A stretch of 64,000 nt of DNA, taken from assembly GCA_036345935.2 (NCBI GenBank), contig JADWOT020000005.1, positions 744,001 to 808,000 of the forward strand, written 5' to 3'. The notes beneath the pieces are model-generated. The model was not told the origin of the DNA. It ran no database searches and saw only the letters and a program-made list of their open reading frames with translations. This DNA is from Taenia hydatigena (lineage: Eukaryota > Platyhelminthes > Cestoda > Cyclophyllidea > Taeniidae). This document shows, one piece after another, positions 25,926 through 38,064 of this stretch. The translations under genes were made by a program, and so were the position numbers. Position 1 is the stretch's first letter, and every line of letters begins with the position of its first letter.

Positions 25926-28900
25926 CTAATGCTTCGAGTGCTCATTAGCAGCATACAGAGAATGGTATGGGTGCCGCTGCTGAAATGAGTTTATGCTGTG
26001 CATTAGTAGTTCTGAAATCCTAGCTTATAACACCTTTGACAGCGATAAAACAGGTAAGCCTGGCGATTGTGTGGCTTTGTAGCTGTGTTAACGGCCGCAA
26101 TTTCGGTTACTTAACCAATCCAAGCCAACACGCACTAGTAATGGCGAGTCTCAGACCCCTCTGCATGTTCTGTCTTTATATTCTTCCCATTTCTGCTTAT
26201 AAGTCCCCTTCTCTTATTGTATTGTCTTTAGTCGTTTCATATATCACTGATGATTGCATATATTATTAGCAAATTAGACACAAATCGCTCACAGCGTAAA
26301 ATCACCGATTTACCAATTGAAGTTGTCTGAAAGGTGTACAGATACCTTGACGCCTCCGCTCTTGTTGACACTTGCATTGGTAATTCAGAACGGGGGCGAT
26401 ACTTGCCCACACGTCGATTTTCCGCTCCCCTATGGCAGCACATATGGATATCACAAAGCACAACTGATCTCCTATCAGCGATCCCTATCTACAATTGATC
26501 AAAACCAACTTCACGGACTTATACAAGCTTGGCAAATCATAGGCATTATCCCCATGCAATGCTGCACGAGGAACGCATGCTTCGGTTTGAAACACCGGAA
26601 GAAGCATTTGCCGACCCCTAGATAGCAAATAAACATCCATTCTATGCTCGGCCTACATGCGTAGGTGAATGCTTCTGTAATAAAAGCGATATCGAAAGCA
26701 TTATTAGTAGAATGAGTTTCAGAGAAGGGATGTAGGCATTATAACTATGACCGCATAATCCATCTGGTGGATCCTTTGCAATTCCACAGAGAGGAGTTAC
26801 TAACCAACTGCTTTGTGGTCTCTCACACCCCATCGGATATTAATTATTGGAATCGTTATTAACTAATGGGTAAGTAAACTAGAGGAGATAAAATTCAGAA
26901 CTCGAATTCGGAATACCAAGTATTTAAGATGCAAATCGTACTTCTAGACAGGTTGGGTCGCATCCTTAAGGCTACTACCGTTCTCGATCTGTTTTTCCTG
27001 CAAATGTGTTATTATTCTGTGCCACACTTCTACTTAACATCGCCAAGGAGCTGCTAACATACACTCATCTCATATTAAATCAATCCTAATCCATTCTGCT
27101 TAACTGCTTTAAAATACGCGTCAACCTATAGTCGGTTGAGCAGACAGACAGTGCACAAAAGAACTATCGATCAATGGAACAATAGGCGATTACTATTCTC
27201 AGCGGTTCCCTTGTTGGACCGTTGACGCTGGCAACTCATAATCATCCTATTTGAGATTAAATCTCTGTAGACGTCATCGTGTGAGCGAGAGACCAATGTC
27301 ACGCATGCCATTTGACATGCCTTTGTAGCTGTGTACATTCGAGCACGCATACAGCTTTAAGCCGGGGGAGGTAGTAAGGCTTCAGCAGATGTTGTACCCA
27401 CTCACGGATCGAGGAGGCATGGAGAGCGAGGAGCGTCGAGATAAACACAAGCACGTCACTTATTACTGGATCATCAATCGCGACACTGGCAGAAGGACAA
27501 TTGAATCAGTGATGGCGCCAGTAAGGCATCCGCTAGACTACAGTGATTCGACTTATGGGTTTCCTCATTGACAGCCTTCATCTTCTGCGTTTTAATCTGG
27601 TTCCTCTGTCTTGAATTCACTGCCCGCCACCGCATCGGTCCGATTCCTCCCAAATGCCGATTCTCCACTTCTCCACATCGCAACTCGGTCCCCTAACTAT
27701 ATTTGACGCCATTCCCACAGTGATTTACATCGTCCAAGCAGTATCGCTTAACAAATTCTAGCTCATTTTACATCACTGCTCTTCATCTTACCATAGCTCA
27801 TTGATCCTACCAAAATAGCCGCACTATTTCGATTTTTATCCTTGCATTTTTGTTCCCTTTTGACGTTCTGACCATCCTTTGGACGTTTTCACTTCATTTG
27901 TTTCTCCACGTTCTGTTGGATGCGCTCAAATCCTGTCCAACTCACTACATCATTTTCGTAATTAATTCATCTGTTTTATTCCTTTCGTTGATCCTCCAAG
28001 CACTTGACAACTCCAATAAAAAAGCACACCTGAAGGCTTGCAATACCTTGAAGGAAACTCGTACCGAATTCCTGCACTTGTAAAATGACTGCTTTTGAAG
28101 GACCACCTTTGTTTGACTTGCTATTGGCCTATGCCTCTGCAGCCTATTTTATGCCGACGTCGGTGGTTTTATTGCTCCCAACTGATAAAATACTGCATTT
28201 GTTCTGTCGCACCTATTAGTTGCAAGCGCTAACAATAATCGCAACACCTCGGAGCGCTATGCACAATTTTCGGATCCATCACTGCAATATTTTTGGTCCT
28301 GGTAAGACCGCACTGATAATCATGGAAGCTTGCATCTCTTACTGTACCTGAGCAGCAGATACGCACCTTTTTGTTTGCAGCGTTTTCGGAACAAAAAGCA
28401 CAAAACCGCTGCTTCTTGCATGCTGTCAAGCCTATTTCAAGAGACCGACAACACCAAGAGTTTGATACGAAAGCGTAGGGTCTACGTAAAAATTGAAAGC
28501 CTAATTATTAATGCCAGACAATGTTGTTGAGGTACAAAGGGTCAACAAAATATTTTTGATAAGAAAATTTGGTTATTTTGATTTAGTCTTTAAAGCCCAA
28601 GCCATCCTTAATGAAAAGAATGTTCACCGACGCCGCCAAGAACATAGGATTTCTTACTTCTTCTCCTTTTCATGCCACTACCTTTGCTATGAGAAGGTTG
28701 AGTGTTCTTTGACATCTTCATTGTACTTATTGAATCAGTCAGTAGGTAGCACGCTAATAGAGGATTTGAGGTAGTGCTGTCTACTTCATGAGAATCAACC
28801 CACTCCCCAAGAACAATTTTTGACTTTTCCTCACATAAGTGCCACACGTGCCTCTTTAGTGTAACTCTATGCACTCTATTTAACCAATCCAGTAAGTTGG

Positions 28901-29232
28901 CCAACATTCGACCCTTCTGCTTTTAACATATCATAGTTCATCAATCTATTCTTTAATAGTTTGCTCTAAAGCGATTACTAAATACCAATACCTTCTTCAT
29001 TTCCTCGTTTATTTTGACATCAGCTTATCTGTTCCCTTATCTATTTGTCAATTTTCCTTACATATCGGTGCATCTTGTTGATAGCCTTGTTCAATTTTTG
29101 CCAAAAGTTCGACTACTGACTACTACAACTAATACTTTAGGCAATACAGAGGGTCTGCTTCGCATAAAAGGAAAAGGGAAAATGCACAGTCTTGACTCTC
29201 ACTGACAGTATGGCCCTGGTGTCTAAAGAGAC

Positions 29233-29475
29233 TTGCAACACCAGAACCCTGTGCTTACTCACCTGTATACCCATTCATACTTATCTTCTCCTTTAATCAA
29301 ATGGCCTGTATCTTTACCCCCTTTATTATCGATCATTCATTTGTTCGATCCTGCCCTAAATCAGCCACCTGCTTCACTGACCACTGCAATGCCTTTTAGG
29401 CGAATGTTATTCCTTCACTTTTATTGGACTACTGCGCATCCTTTCCCATCCATACTAGCATTTTCGGTCCTTCGG
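29233..29475 (+). repeat. Pyrimidine-rich strand-asymmetric tract
   Basis: CT-rich on the plus strand and open in one frame for 81 codons of H/L/P/S-rich sequence, as in the 10561-10825 tract. Possibly the same dispersed family, but I could not align it confidently. Confidence 0.35.
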
Positions 29476-31656
29476 TGAAAAGCGCACCTATTTAAACAAC
29501 TTTTGCTGTATCTGGTCTTTAGTGCACTAAAAATGTCATTTTCAAAGAATACTCAAGCACGCTAATTTGAGCTCAACTTCGCAAAGACTTGCAATTAATC
29601 AACATTATGCTCTACAACACAGCAACATTTCTTCCACCACCTGAAAAAACAAATATATTTGTGCAGTGTCGCCTTCGACCATTATGGAACGATATTGACA
29701 CACCAAATATCGGGTCCAGGAGATGAAACATTTATAGAGTCATGCAGTGATAGGGCTTTGTGATTCACTGTTTATAATTTCCGCATCCTAATTGATAGAA
29801 TGCTGACAATGACTTTTAAGTTGCAGTATTCGCTTTAACATCCGTGTCTGCTGATAATGCAAGACATCTGTGGAAAACGACGCCTCATATTTTGCCAATC
29901 ACACATTTTAATTCACGAAAAATGTAGCACACGGAATATGACATCTAAAGAAACTCGCCTGTCATGAAGATAACACAGTCAAACGTGAGGGCATTGTGGT
30001 TGACAAAGAGATAAGCCGGGGGTCAGTGAGGTGTAATTAGACCAACGAATCATTTATCTGCATGAGAGCGTGGACCCTTCTTCTAGAAAAGAGCACACCA
30101 AACTCTAAAGGCCTCAGTCCACTGGAGCATGGTCTAATTGAACAGCAGCTGATTTCAGAATGCAATACCTAGAACCACCGAAAGGAGAGAGCTTAACATG
30201 AGATGAGTTCACTGGAATACGGAGTTTGCCACAAGTCTGCGTGTTGTTAATCGATGGCATTAATAACACAGAATTTCTTCCGCGAAAATGTTTGTAAAGA
30301 CTTTTGTCATTCACAGGTGGAGAGCGCTGCAATATCCTTTCATTTAAATACTTATTATCAAATCTTCACACCAGTAAACCTGAATGACAGTTAAATCATT
30401 ACATTAAACAGAAGGCCGGCAAATTAAGCATTTATCCCTACCACCCGAATAGTAAATTGATCACAATAATATTGTAGAGGGGGAACATTCTCCCCATGGA
30501 AAATAGCAGCTGTCATTAAACCACTGTTATGCTCTTGTAAGCTGATTGAGCATGCCAATTAGTGAACTACCAATATGTGGACCATGATGCAGTGCGGTCC
30601 GTTAGCAGCAGTGAAACATTCTATCTGGGCTGTTGCTATGACAATGAAAGGAAGGGCCTGCCATTGAAAAGAAGGCCTCAAATAGAACATTCTACCCCAT
30701 GCAATCAAGCATTCAAGTGTCCTGCTAAAGCACTAGCAAAAGGCGCAGGCGTCACCAAATTTGTTTTTGTTTCCTCAGACCGTGCAGCATTTTGCATCCT
30801 TTAATTCATTGGGTACGGATAATCTCCTCAAAGAACGAGAACCTGCCCTAGACCTTAGTTACAATCAAAAATCAACCCATATTAACTTAGCCCTTACAGA
30901 GAATTGCCATAAGGCTCACAATAGGAGTAATGGTTAAGGCATTAATTAACGTGGTTGTCATCGAGAAGATATATATGTATGTCATCAATCAGTAATCAAT
31001 AGAGCCTCTGACTTCATGCGATCTGGCGCATATTGATTGTGTGAGCTTTTAAATCACAGTAAGACGCACGGTCTAATAAAGTTAGGACATTACATTTGTA
31101 GGTATTAGACCCCTGCGCATCGATTAAGCTAGATCCATTGGTGATCAAAAAGACTCGCTTCACGCCATTCTAATTCAATCATGCCAAAAATCTAATCATC
31201 AAATTAAAGGAAATCCTGATGTATTCACCACATTAGTAACAGTTGTCTAGCATCATTAAAAAGACAGAATAAACTATTTATCACTAGGATGGCATTTAGT
31301 TTAAGCCATGAATTTTGATACCGAGGTGGTCGCCAATTTGCTAAAAATGGGGTGCAGCATTAGAAATGCATTCCTAGTGATAATTCAAATGTTCCCTATA
31401 AATAGAAAAAATCCCGTATTTTTGCGCCTCACAATTTTTTCGAAATAATTTGGTACAAGGAAAAATTGCAAACCCCAAACTCATACGTAATGATAGCAGC
31501 AAAGCCAAACACAAAGGCGTTGTGGCGGACATTAAGATTAATCAGAGGCCAGTTGGGTGGGGACAGGGCAACTAGCCAATGGACTGCGTAAGAACCTGAT
31601 TTTCCTTCTCCGAAATCTAATAAAAGATCACATCGAAGTCCAAGATCATAGGATCG

Positions 31657-31791
31657 TGCGACAACGAGAAGACGCGCACCATACCCTGTCACCTGCAGCC
31701 GACCGTTCGCAACGACGAGGAGCTGAACAAGTTGTTGGGCGGCACTTTGCTGCCAATAAAGACGGTGAAGGCAGTGGGTAGCGAAAAGTAG
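31657..31791 (+). pseudogene. Histone H2A pseudogene fragment
   Basis: Reading plus from 31660 to the TAG at 31789-31791 gives 43 codons that match the C-terminal part of the histone H2A fold: [13 protein letters not shown] then [13 protein letters not shown], followed by TLLP. This covers the loop before the last core helix, the conserved acidic-patch helix NDEELNKLL and the docking domain. Compared with canonical H2A, about seven residues (the VTIAQGG segment) are deleted after LLGG. Two conserved positions are changed (R to C in IPRHLQ, L to P after HLQ) and the docking tail is scrambled before the stop. Upstream of 31657 the homology fades and the frame is lost, so no N-terminal half is present. 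The local GC-rich codon pattern contrasts with the AT-rich flanks, as expected for a histone-derived insertion. The 136-codon minus frame over 31429-31839 is its antisense shadow. Confidence 0.88.
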
Positions 31792-34409
31792 GCTGACCAA
31801 GTGCCTTCTCGCATGCAGACTGATTGGCTGAGTCTGCAACTATGAACATGATGACGGCTGCTTTAATGTCATCACAAGGCGGATTTTTGACCACTGGATA
31901 TGTAGATGGATTGGCTATCAGTTGGGTGTTAGTCTGTCCTATTGCCTTGGATGTAGAGGCTGCAGAGATTGGCGGGGGGTGCTACAGCACTCAGAATTAC
32001 CACGAGAATTTGAATGGCGTACGATATTTTCCTCCCTCACCCTACACGTGCTGGCACGTTGCATCGGTCGACCTGTGATTAGGCGGATTGTAATATTACA
32101 AGAGTTTGGCGCGGCACATTAGAAAAATTTGGGCACAACGGGTGGCATGTCGGCAGCGGTGATGAATGGTGCTGTGCGTTACATAGAGTGTAAAAGGTTT
32201 AGGCAGACAGGCAGGTGGGGTAGATTCGCTGTACAAGGTAAGTGGGAGGTGGCAACTATTGATGAGAAGGCTGGAAGGGAATAATTTGGGTGGGTTAGGG
32301 AGTGGAATGGATGAATAAGCGAAGTGCGCCACTGACTGGTAGCCTATCACTGCATTAATTTCGTCATGGGTTTAATTTAATAACACCAGCTAAAATAAGG
32401 CAAAAGTATGCTGAGCTAGGTAAATATGGCATGGTGCGGACGGAACGCACCCAACTTAGAAGCCGCTTGGCAAGTGGCAGAACTGCCAAGGAGCTCTTCA
32501 TCACGATGGCAGAATGTAGCATCCAGCACTATCGTAGAGTTTGACAACAATATTTTAGGAAACAGACCATACCTTATGCATTTTTGCGTGTGTTGGCGGA
32601 GAAGACTGTATTTGTGCTGCTAATGTGATCACGCATTACAGAGGCACCTACTTGTGCCAAAATAAGTAGCTCCGGGTGACATCACTTTGTCACGCATCGT
32701 GTTAGGCAAAGCAATACACACATCACAAGAACTTATATAAATTTGGATAGCTCGTTGATAAAGGGATTTATTATCTACTGGCAAAGTATAAAACTTGGGC
32801 ACAAGCGATTCCGAGGCAAGAGTATGTAAAATCAGAGCCCCCACCTTGAACACACTAAAGGAAAATAAGAAGTCGTATTCAAAGTCAAGTCATTTTTCAA
32901 ATTGTTTTCTATCTTTCTGGAATCTTTTCATCTGTGGAGTTAATTGGTTGTGTACTGTGGGAAAAAGTCAAACGCTAAAGCGAAGCTAGTTGGAAATGTG
33001 TTGAATGGATTGTGTCCCTAGTCGCTTGTCATTTGTACTCATTGGGTAGGGAGATATTTTGGTGTTATGGGTGTTTATAAATGCGTCGTAAACCAATGGA
33101 ATGACCCCCTCTTGCCCCACGAAGCAGTCTGTGTATTTGCACGCACACCGTGAAATCATTGATCACTAGATCTTTTAGGCTGATGTGCTGGTTATTCTGG
33201 CAAGGACGCCTGCCCTATCGGCATTACAGCGCTCACCCTCAACTATGTGACGAGCTACAATATTGTGAGTGAGTAATTTGCACGGATTTGCAGGAAAGTT
33301 AACACGAGCACTAGAACCAAAAACGCAAATAAGCTAGCAGTAGTAGAGTCAATGGATGTAGACCTATCGATTGCAGTGATCGTGAAAATTGAAGCTGAAT
33401 CTCTGGGACGATCGTTGCAGAATTGGTTGTAGATCCACTCGACCGATACCTCTTTCGATTCCATTCAACTCAGCATGTGCCGTCACAATGTATTATGCCC
33501 TACACGCTGAAAAGCACTTGGTACTGCATGGTAGATGCATTACCTGTTGCATTACCTGTGTTCGGACTAATAATATGAGGACCATGGGGTAGAATCTGTG
33601 ACCAGTGGGCACTGGTCTGGGCTTACTTCCAGCTAATGATGCCGAATAGGCTAACTTGTATCTCAAACAACTGCAGCTGTTGCTTAACATGTGCTGTGGA
33701 GACTAGCAGAATTAAATACTACGAACGTCCTGGTCAATTGTGCACATCAGCGATGGTAGCAGTGGCCATTTTAATGAGCTAAGGTATGGGCCTGACTTGA
33801 AAGTAGGGTCGCTCTTCGCCACCAGTTATAGGGACTCCATTCGACGGTACGTTGCAGTTCCAGATGCATAAATCAATGATTGATGGAGTGAGGCGTTGAT
33901 TATCATCATTGGAGATAGCTCAGTAGTCAGTAAAGAAAAATAGTCATTCAGCTACAAGCTGTCATCTTGTCGTTACTACGTTCTGAGGCATCAAATTCTT
34001 TGATGGGTGAAATTTCACGCCTACGCAATCACTTTGACGGCATGAAATCCTCGTGTGTCGACTATCTGTTTAGTTTCACGGACAAATTTAATCTCTTGAG
34101 GCTGTGCTCTTGCATTGAATCATGGCCTTTGGGCCGTGCTGATGGTCCCTAAGACCTTTTGTACAAGAGTTAGCAGTCAATTCTCTCGTAAAGATTCAGT
34201 TTATTGCAGCATCAATAATGGCCCACGTCACTATATTTATGAGGTTTTAAGGAAACCTGTTCGACTCTTCATGCTTGATGAGTTTGCCGATGGCTAAAAA
34301 TGGATCAATCTCGCACGATAATTCTAACCCATGCGAGTAGGCGATGAATGCTAATCTCAGGTCAGCAGCTAACTCTGTATCTATCCTAAGGCAAAGGTGA
34401 AACGAAAAA
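31792..34409. other. Intergenic DNA after the H2A pseudogene
   Basis: Contains a purine-rich tract (32100-32340). It also has a 69-codon minus frame (33255-33464) ending in a strongly hydrophobic run (LFAFLVLVLVLTFLQ), which could be a membrane-anchor exon but has no other support. A short tandem GCATTACCTGTT repeat of two units sits at 33539-33562. Confidence 0.3.
32100..32340 (+). repeat. Purine-rich strand-asymmetric tract
   Basis: Plus strand rich in GGT/GGA/GAA, including GGCAGGTGGGGTAGATTCG, comparable with AGCAGGAGGGGTGGATTCG at about 23382-23401. Likely another diverged member of the same asymmetric repeat family. Confidence 0.4.
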
Positions 34410-34572
34410 GATGAAAGAATACGATAGATAATGCAGGTCAATATTGAAGGCGCAGAGGTCATCGGGTGAGTGCTGAGACTGAGCCAACGTCAACTCGTGC
34501 ACCATCGGCTGATGCGTAAGCGCATGCACATTAACCACGTGATTTGTGAGCGGACCACCGCCTTGGGTATGC
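34410..34572 (+). repeat. Segmental duplication core, copy 1
   Basis: Core shared with 35082-35224 and 35716-35879: AGGCGCAGAGGTCATCGGGT, CATCGGCTGATGCGT, CGCATGCACATTA and GTGATYTGTGRGCGGACCACC. Each copy carries a small potential stem. Here it is GATGCG-TAAG-CGCATG; in copy 2, GATGCG-TGAA-CGCATG. Flanks further out are also duplicated (34690-35050 with 36205-36545). Confidence 0.75.
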
Positions 34573-35081
34573 TGCACTCATTATTTTCTTCGTGAAGCAT
34601 AGTGGTTTTGCAATGGGACTTTGAAGTGACCATATTAGTTATAAAGTGACACATCAAGAGTGGCATACAAAACCTTCATTTTCCAGGTGAGGGCTAGATA
34701 TAACCTGCCGTTTTGCATCCAGATGCAGCACAAAAACTACTTTGTCTCAGTCATTATTTCCTCAAGAGTCGTTGTCGATTGGCTGCGAATCACTGCTTGG
34801 TGCAAAAGCATCAGAGAAGCGCTGGATTTGTTGGCACATCTCGCTGTCACACTTCATCCGATGCTGTCAAATAGGTGTTAAGTAAAGGCTCGACATCGTC
34901 AGCGACATAGGGTTGACTTCGGCTTATAGATCAGCCAAGCTCAACTTGCATTTTTCAAGTTAGTCCAGCAATCTGCGTCATTGGGATTTTGTGCAGGAGA
35001 AGGACAGTTACAAACACGATGGAGGGCCACACGAATGAAGGGAATCTGTTAGGTTCCTCATGCTTGACAAAACAAAGGGTG

Positions 35082-35224
35082 TGGGAGAACACGACAGATA
35101 ATGCAAGTTAGTGTGAAGACGCAGAGGTCATCGGGTGGGTGTTGAGACTGAGCCATCGGCTGATGCGTGAACGCATGCACATTAGACATGTGATCTGTGG
35201 GCGGACCACCTCTATGGGTATGCC
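35082..35224 (+). repeat. Segmental duplication core, copy 2
   Basis: Second core copy, with a deletion of about 18 bp between GAGACTGAGCC and ATCGGCTG relative to copy 1. The downstream flank (ATAGAGGTGCGTGGTGCCAG and AAAGACGCGCGCAAATG) is matched after copy 3 (GTGGAGGCATGCAACACCAG and AAAGGCGCGTAAAAATG). Confidence 0.75.
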
Positions 35225-35715
35225 TAATTGCCCCTGTGTAAATTTTTCATATAGAGGTGCGTGGTGCCAGAAAATTGTTTATTTATGCTACTACTCGTTA
35301 AAGACGCGCGCAAATGGTAAAAGACGAGTAATAATGAAGGCCATTATGAGTGACGCTTAATGAAGTATAGTGAGTTTGCATTAGGGCTTCGAATTTTCAA
35401 CATTGCCCTCATAACGCAAGCAAATGGGGACCAAAGCAAAGTCTTTTCATCGAGTAGATTGCGAATTCTGTTGCCTTTGTAGGTCGTGCCTCTAGAAACA
35501 GCAAGATAGCCCTTTCATTTCCTTTTAATTTTACAAAAATTGTCCCTGCTGCACGGAATCGCATGGTTCTGTAAATTGCGTTAAAGATGTTAGCTGAAGT
35601 AATGTAACCAGGGGGTGGATAGGCCTGCGACATGAACGCTAAGTCTTGGTGCTAAATGCAGAGCTTAGGGCTGCAGCTGGTTCTGCATGCAGCTTGAAGT
35701 AAAGATGAGTTCTTG

Positions 35716-35879
35716 GATATGAAAGAAGACGAGAAACAATGAGGGCTGTTGTGAAAGCACAGAGGCCGTCGGGTAAGGGTGTGCTAACGCCAACGTGGAC
35801 TCGTGCGCCATCAGCTGGCGCGTGAGCGCATGCGCACTAGCCATGTGATCCGTGGGTGGACCACCTTTTGTGTATGCTT
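35716..35879 (+). repeat. Segmental duplication core, copy 3
   Basis: Most diverged core copy. The stem region reads GGCGCG-TGAG-CGCATG, so pairing is partly retained despite substitutions. It ends with the same GGACCACC and GTATGC blocks as the other copies. Confidence 0.75.
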
Positions 35880-36545
35880 AAATCTCTCTACTTAGCTTTT
35901 TTGTGTGGAGGCATGCAACACCAGAACATTCGTCTTGTTGATAGTATCAATTGCTAAAGGCGCGTAAAAATGCATTTAATAGCTAAAATTAAATCGAATC
36001 TCTACAAAGCTTGCTGGCCCGAAAAGTTTTGAGGACATTCTTATTTAAGATGACTTTATTGAGCATCGTCGAGATTTTATTATGCTTCGCTTTTGGTATT
36101 CGCTACCTTCTTCGTGAAGCCCAGTGGGTTCGCGTTAAGCCTTGAAGCACCCATGCCGGTTGAAAAATGCAGATGCAATGACTACTTAACAAACAATTCT
36201 CTTCGAGATAAATGCAAAAATTACCTGCCGCTATAGTACGCTTTGTCCAGTATGCGGTAAGGAAGCCGTAACCTTCTCATCTGCCATGTTTACAAGAATG
36301 GCTTTTTATGCACAGAGTTGTCTAATTTCAACAATTGGATGCAAACCATTGCTAGGAGCAATAGCACCAGAGAAGCGCTAGACTGGGTGGTGCATACCGA
36401 CGCTATCCATTAGGTACTTAGTAAAGCCTCGGCATCAGTGGGATAGGGTAAACAAGCTCAATTTGCCTTTTCGAAGCTAACCCAATACTCTCTGCCATTG
36501 AGTTTTAAGCAGAATGAAAACAGTGACGAACGCACAAAGGATTAC

Positions 36546-37987
36546 AAGTTCCCCTTGTTTGTTGACTCAGGAGTTGGCACAAGGCAGGTGATGAGTGGAC
36601 GGCATCCTCACTATCTTTTGAATGAGGTGAGTCGTACACAAAGGCCAAAGCCACTTGAGAAAAGGCATTAAAGACGGTCTTTCGGTTGGCTGCTGATTTA
36701 CCGTCTCTGACTACTCACGCTATGCAAATTGGACTAGGTCCGTCAAAGTTCAAACCATTTAAGCCATAGGACAAGCGTTGCTCAGCCATGAGAACCATGC
36801 AGTCAATTTAACAGCATTGTTCATCCAAACGTCGAATTTTGAAGGCTACCCCTTTCCCATTTGAGTCTAAAAGCAGTTTAGAAATTCAGCTTTTTCCTTC
36901 TCCTCTAAGCGCGTTCGCCAGTTCACTTTGACATCTTCTTATGAGGGTTCCTTGAATGTTTTGGCTAGCCTAACTGAGGTTACTGCATTCATCACAGTCA
37001 AAACTATCTCATGCTCGAAACAATCTTATTTCAGCAATCAGTGACTCCTCCATATAATGTCTCGCCGAGGAAGACTTATCTGCAGCAGCAACTGACGCAT
37101 CTTTCCTTTTTTATAACACCTTTCGTGAAACAGCAGTCCCTGACTGCTTTTATTTTTTCGATTGTGTTGCATTTCGACGAAGTTCCAATCACTTCTAGGT
37201 GGCGCGCTTAAAAGCCCACCTCTTATCCCTTCACTCACACACCAAGCCATCCTAGTAGCGTCCACACAACTACCTCATCGTGAGACAGGTGCCAATACAA
37301 GAGAGTTCATCCAATTTAGTAAATTACAGTTAGTATGACGATGACAGTGTCCTCCTTCATATTAGACACGATGAGTTGGCAGTTCTGGCAACACTACTTT
37401 GATTATCACACACTGTGTAATCAGACGCAATGGTAGTGACTGAGGTCCAGCAGAAGCAGATTGAAATAGTGAATGCAATATGCACCCAAGTGTAACTATT
37501 CTATAAAACTCACCAAATTAATTTCGGTTATCCACTCGTCATGTCTACCTCTCCTCATATATTAGCTTTCCGCCTTCTCCTGATTTACACTTCGCGACTT
37601 GTTCAAGGCCACTCCACTGTCATATGCGTATGGCCAGATACAATTGTCTCTCTATTCACTGCTGGATCTCAATTGCATTTTGCAGCGCAAGTACCATCAT
37701 TCATTCGCGTAGGCGTGTTCGCGTGAACTTGGATGACCGTTGTAGTTTGCTGGAGCACCAAGTCAATCAGATCAATTGCAACCACATGACTACTAGCATA
37801 TGTTGGTGGAGAGAACGCTTGGATGATTCCACGCAAGTTAACTGCGAGTACGCCGGTACCAAACCCATTGGGTGATAGAGTAAGGACAAGACCTACACCC
37901 ACACATTGCTGGCACAAAGGCGTTGGCTAGTGGTGCGATATTAGAGGTCCTCATTTTGCTGTTGCAACCACAAATTCATATATTCAG
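36546..37987. other. Intergenic DNA upstream of the secreted-protein gene
   Basis: No supported exon. Opposing frames at 37624-37875 and 37669-37917 overlap and look like chance. The promoter of the next gene begins near 37988. Confidence 0.4.
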
Positions 37988-38050
37988 CCAATCGTTACGG
38001 TGGGGTTAAGCTATTGAGCATATAAATGCCCGCCAGTTACTTGGCTGAGT
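37988..38050 (+). promoter_or_regulatory. Core promoter: CCAAT box and TATA box
   Basis: CCAAT lies at 37988-37992 and an ATATAAAT TATA box at 38020-38027. Start of transcription would be expected about 25-30 bp further on (around 38047-38055), leaving a 5' leader of only about 10-18 nt before the ATG at 38065. The spacing of both boxes to the signal-peptide ATG is what one expects of a strongly expressed animal gene. Confidence 0.55.
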
Positions 38051-38064
38051 ACCAAACACGTGCC

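Larger units (their letters stand above)
21852..31656. other. Long intergenic interval with strand-asymmetric tracts
   Basis: No gene is supported. The largest frames are 22330-22599 (plus, 89 codons, containing VEIQLYEQYYWYENEVLKTK), 24468-24755 (plus, 95 codons), 26317-26625 (plus, 102 codons) and 28608-28907 (minus, 99 codons). None has a recognised motif, promoter or splice-phase support. Asymmetric tracts lie at 23270-23590 (purine-rich) and 29233-29475 (pyrimidine-rich). Confidence 0.35.
34690..36545 (+). repeat. Degenerate tandem segmental duplication, flanking modules
   Basis: 34690-35050 and 36205-36545 are diverged same-orientation copies about 1.5 kb apart. Shared blocks are ACCTGCCG, TGCA-AAGCATCAGAGAAGCGCTGGA-T, AAAGCCTCGGCATC and AAGCTCAA-TTGC-TTTTC. 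With the three cores they form a repeated locus spanning 34.4-36.5 kb. The first module is open on plus (34660-34881), but the second module has stops, so coding is not conserved. Confidence 0.65.

Noticed and set aside
31429..31839. 136-codon minus-strand frame
   Set aside because: It is the antisense shadow of the GC-rich histone H2A pseudogene on the plus strand, so no independent coding claim is made.
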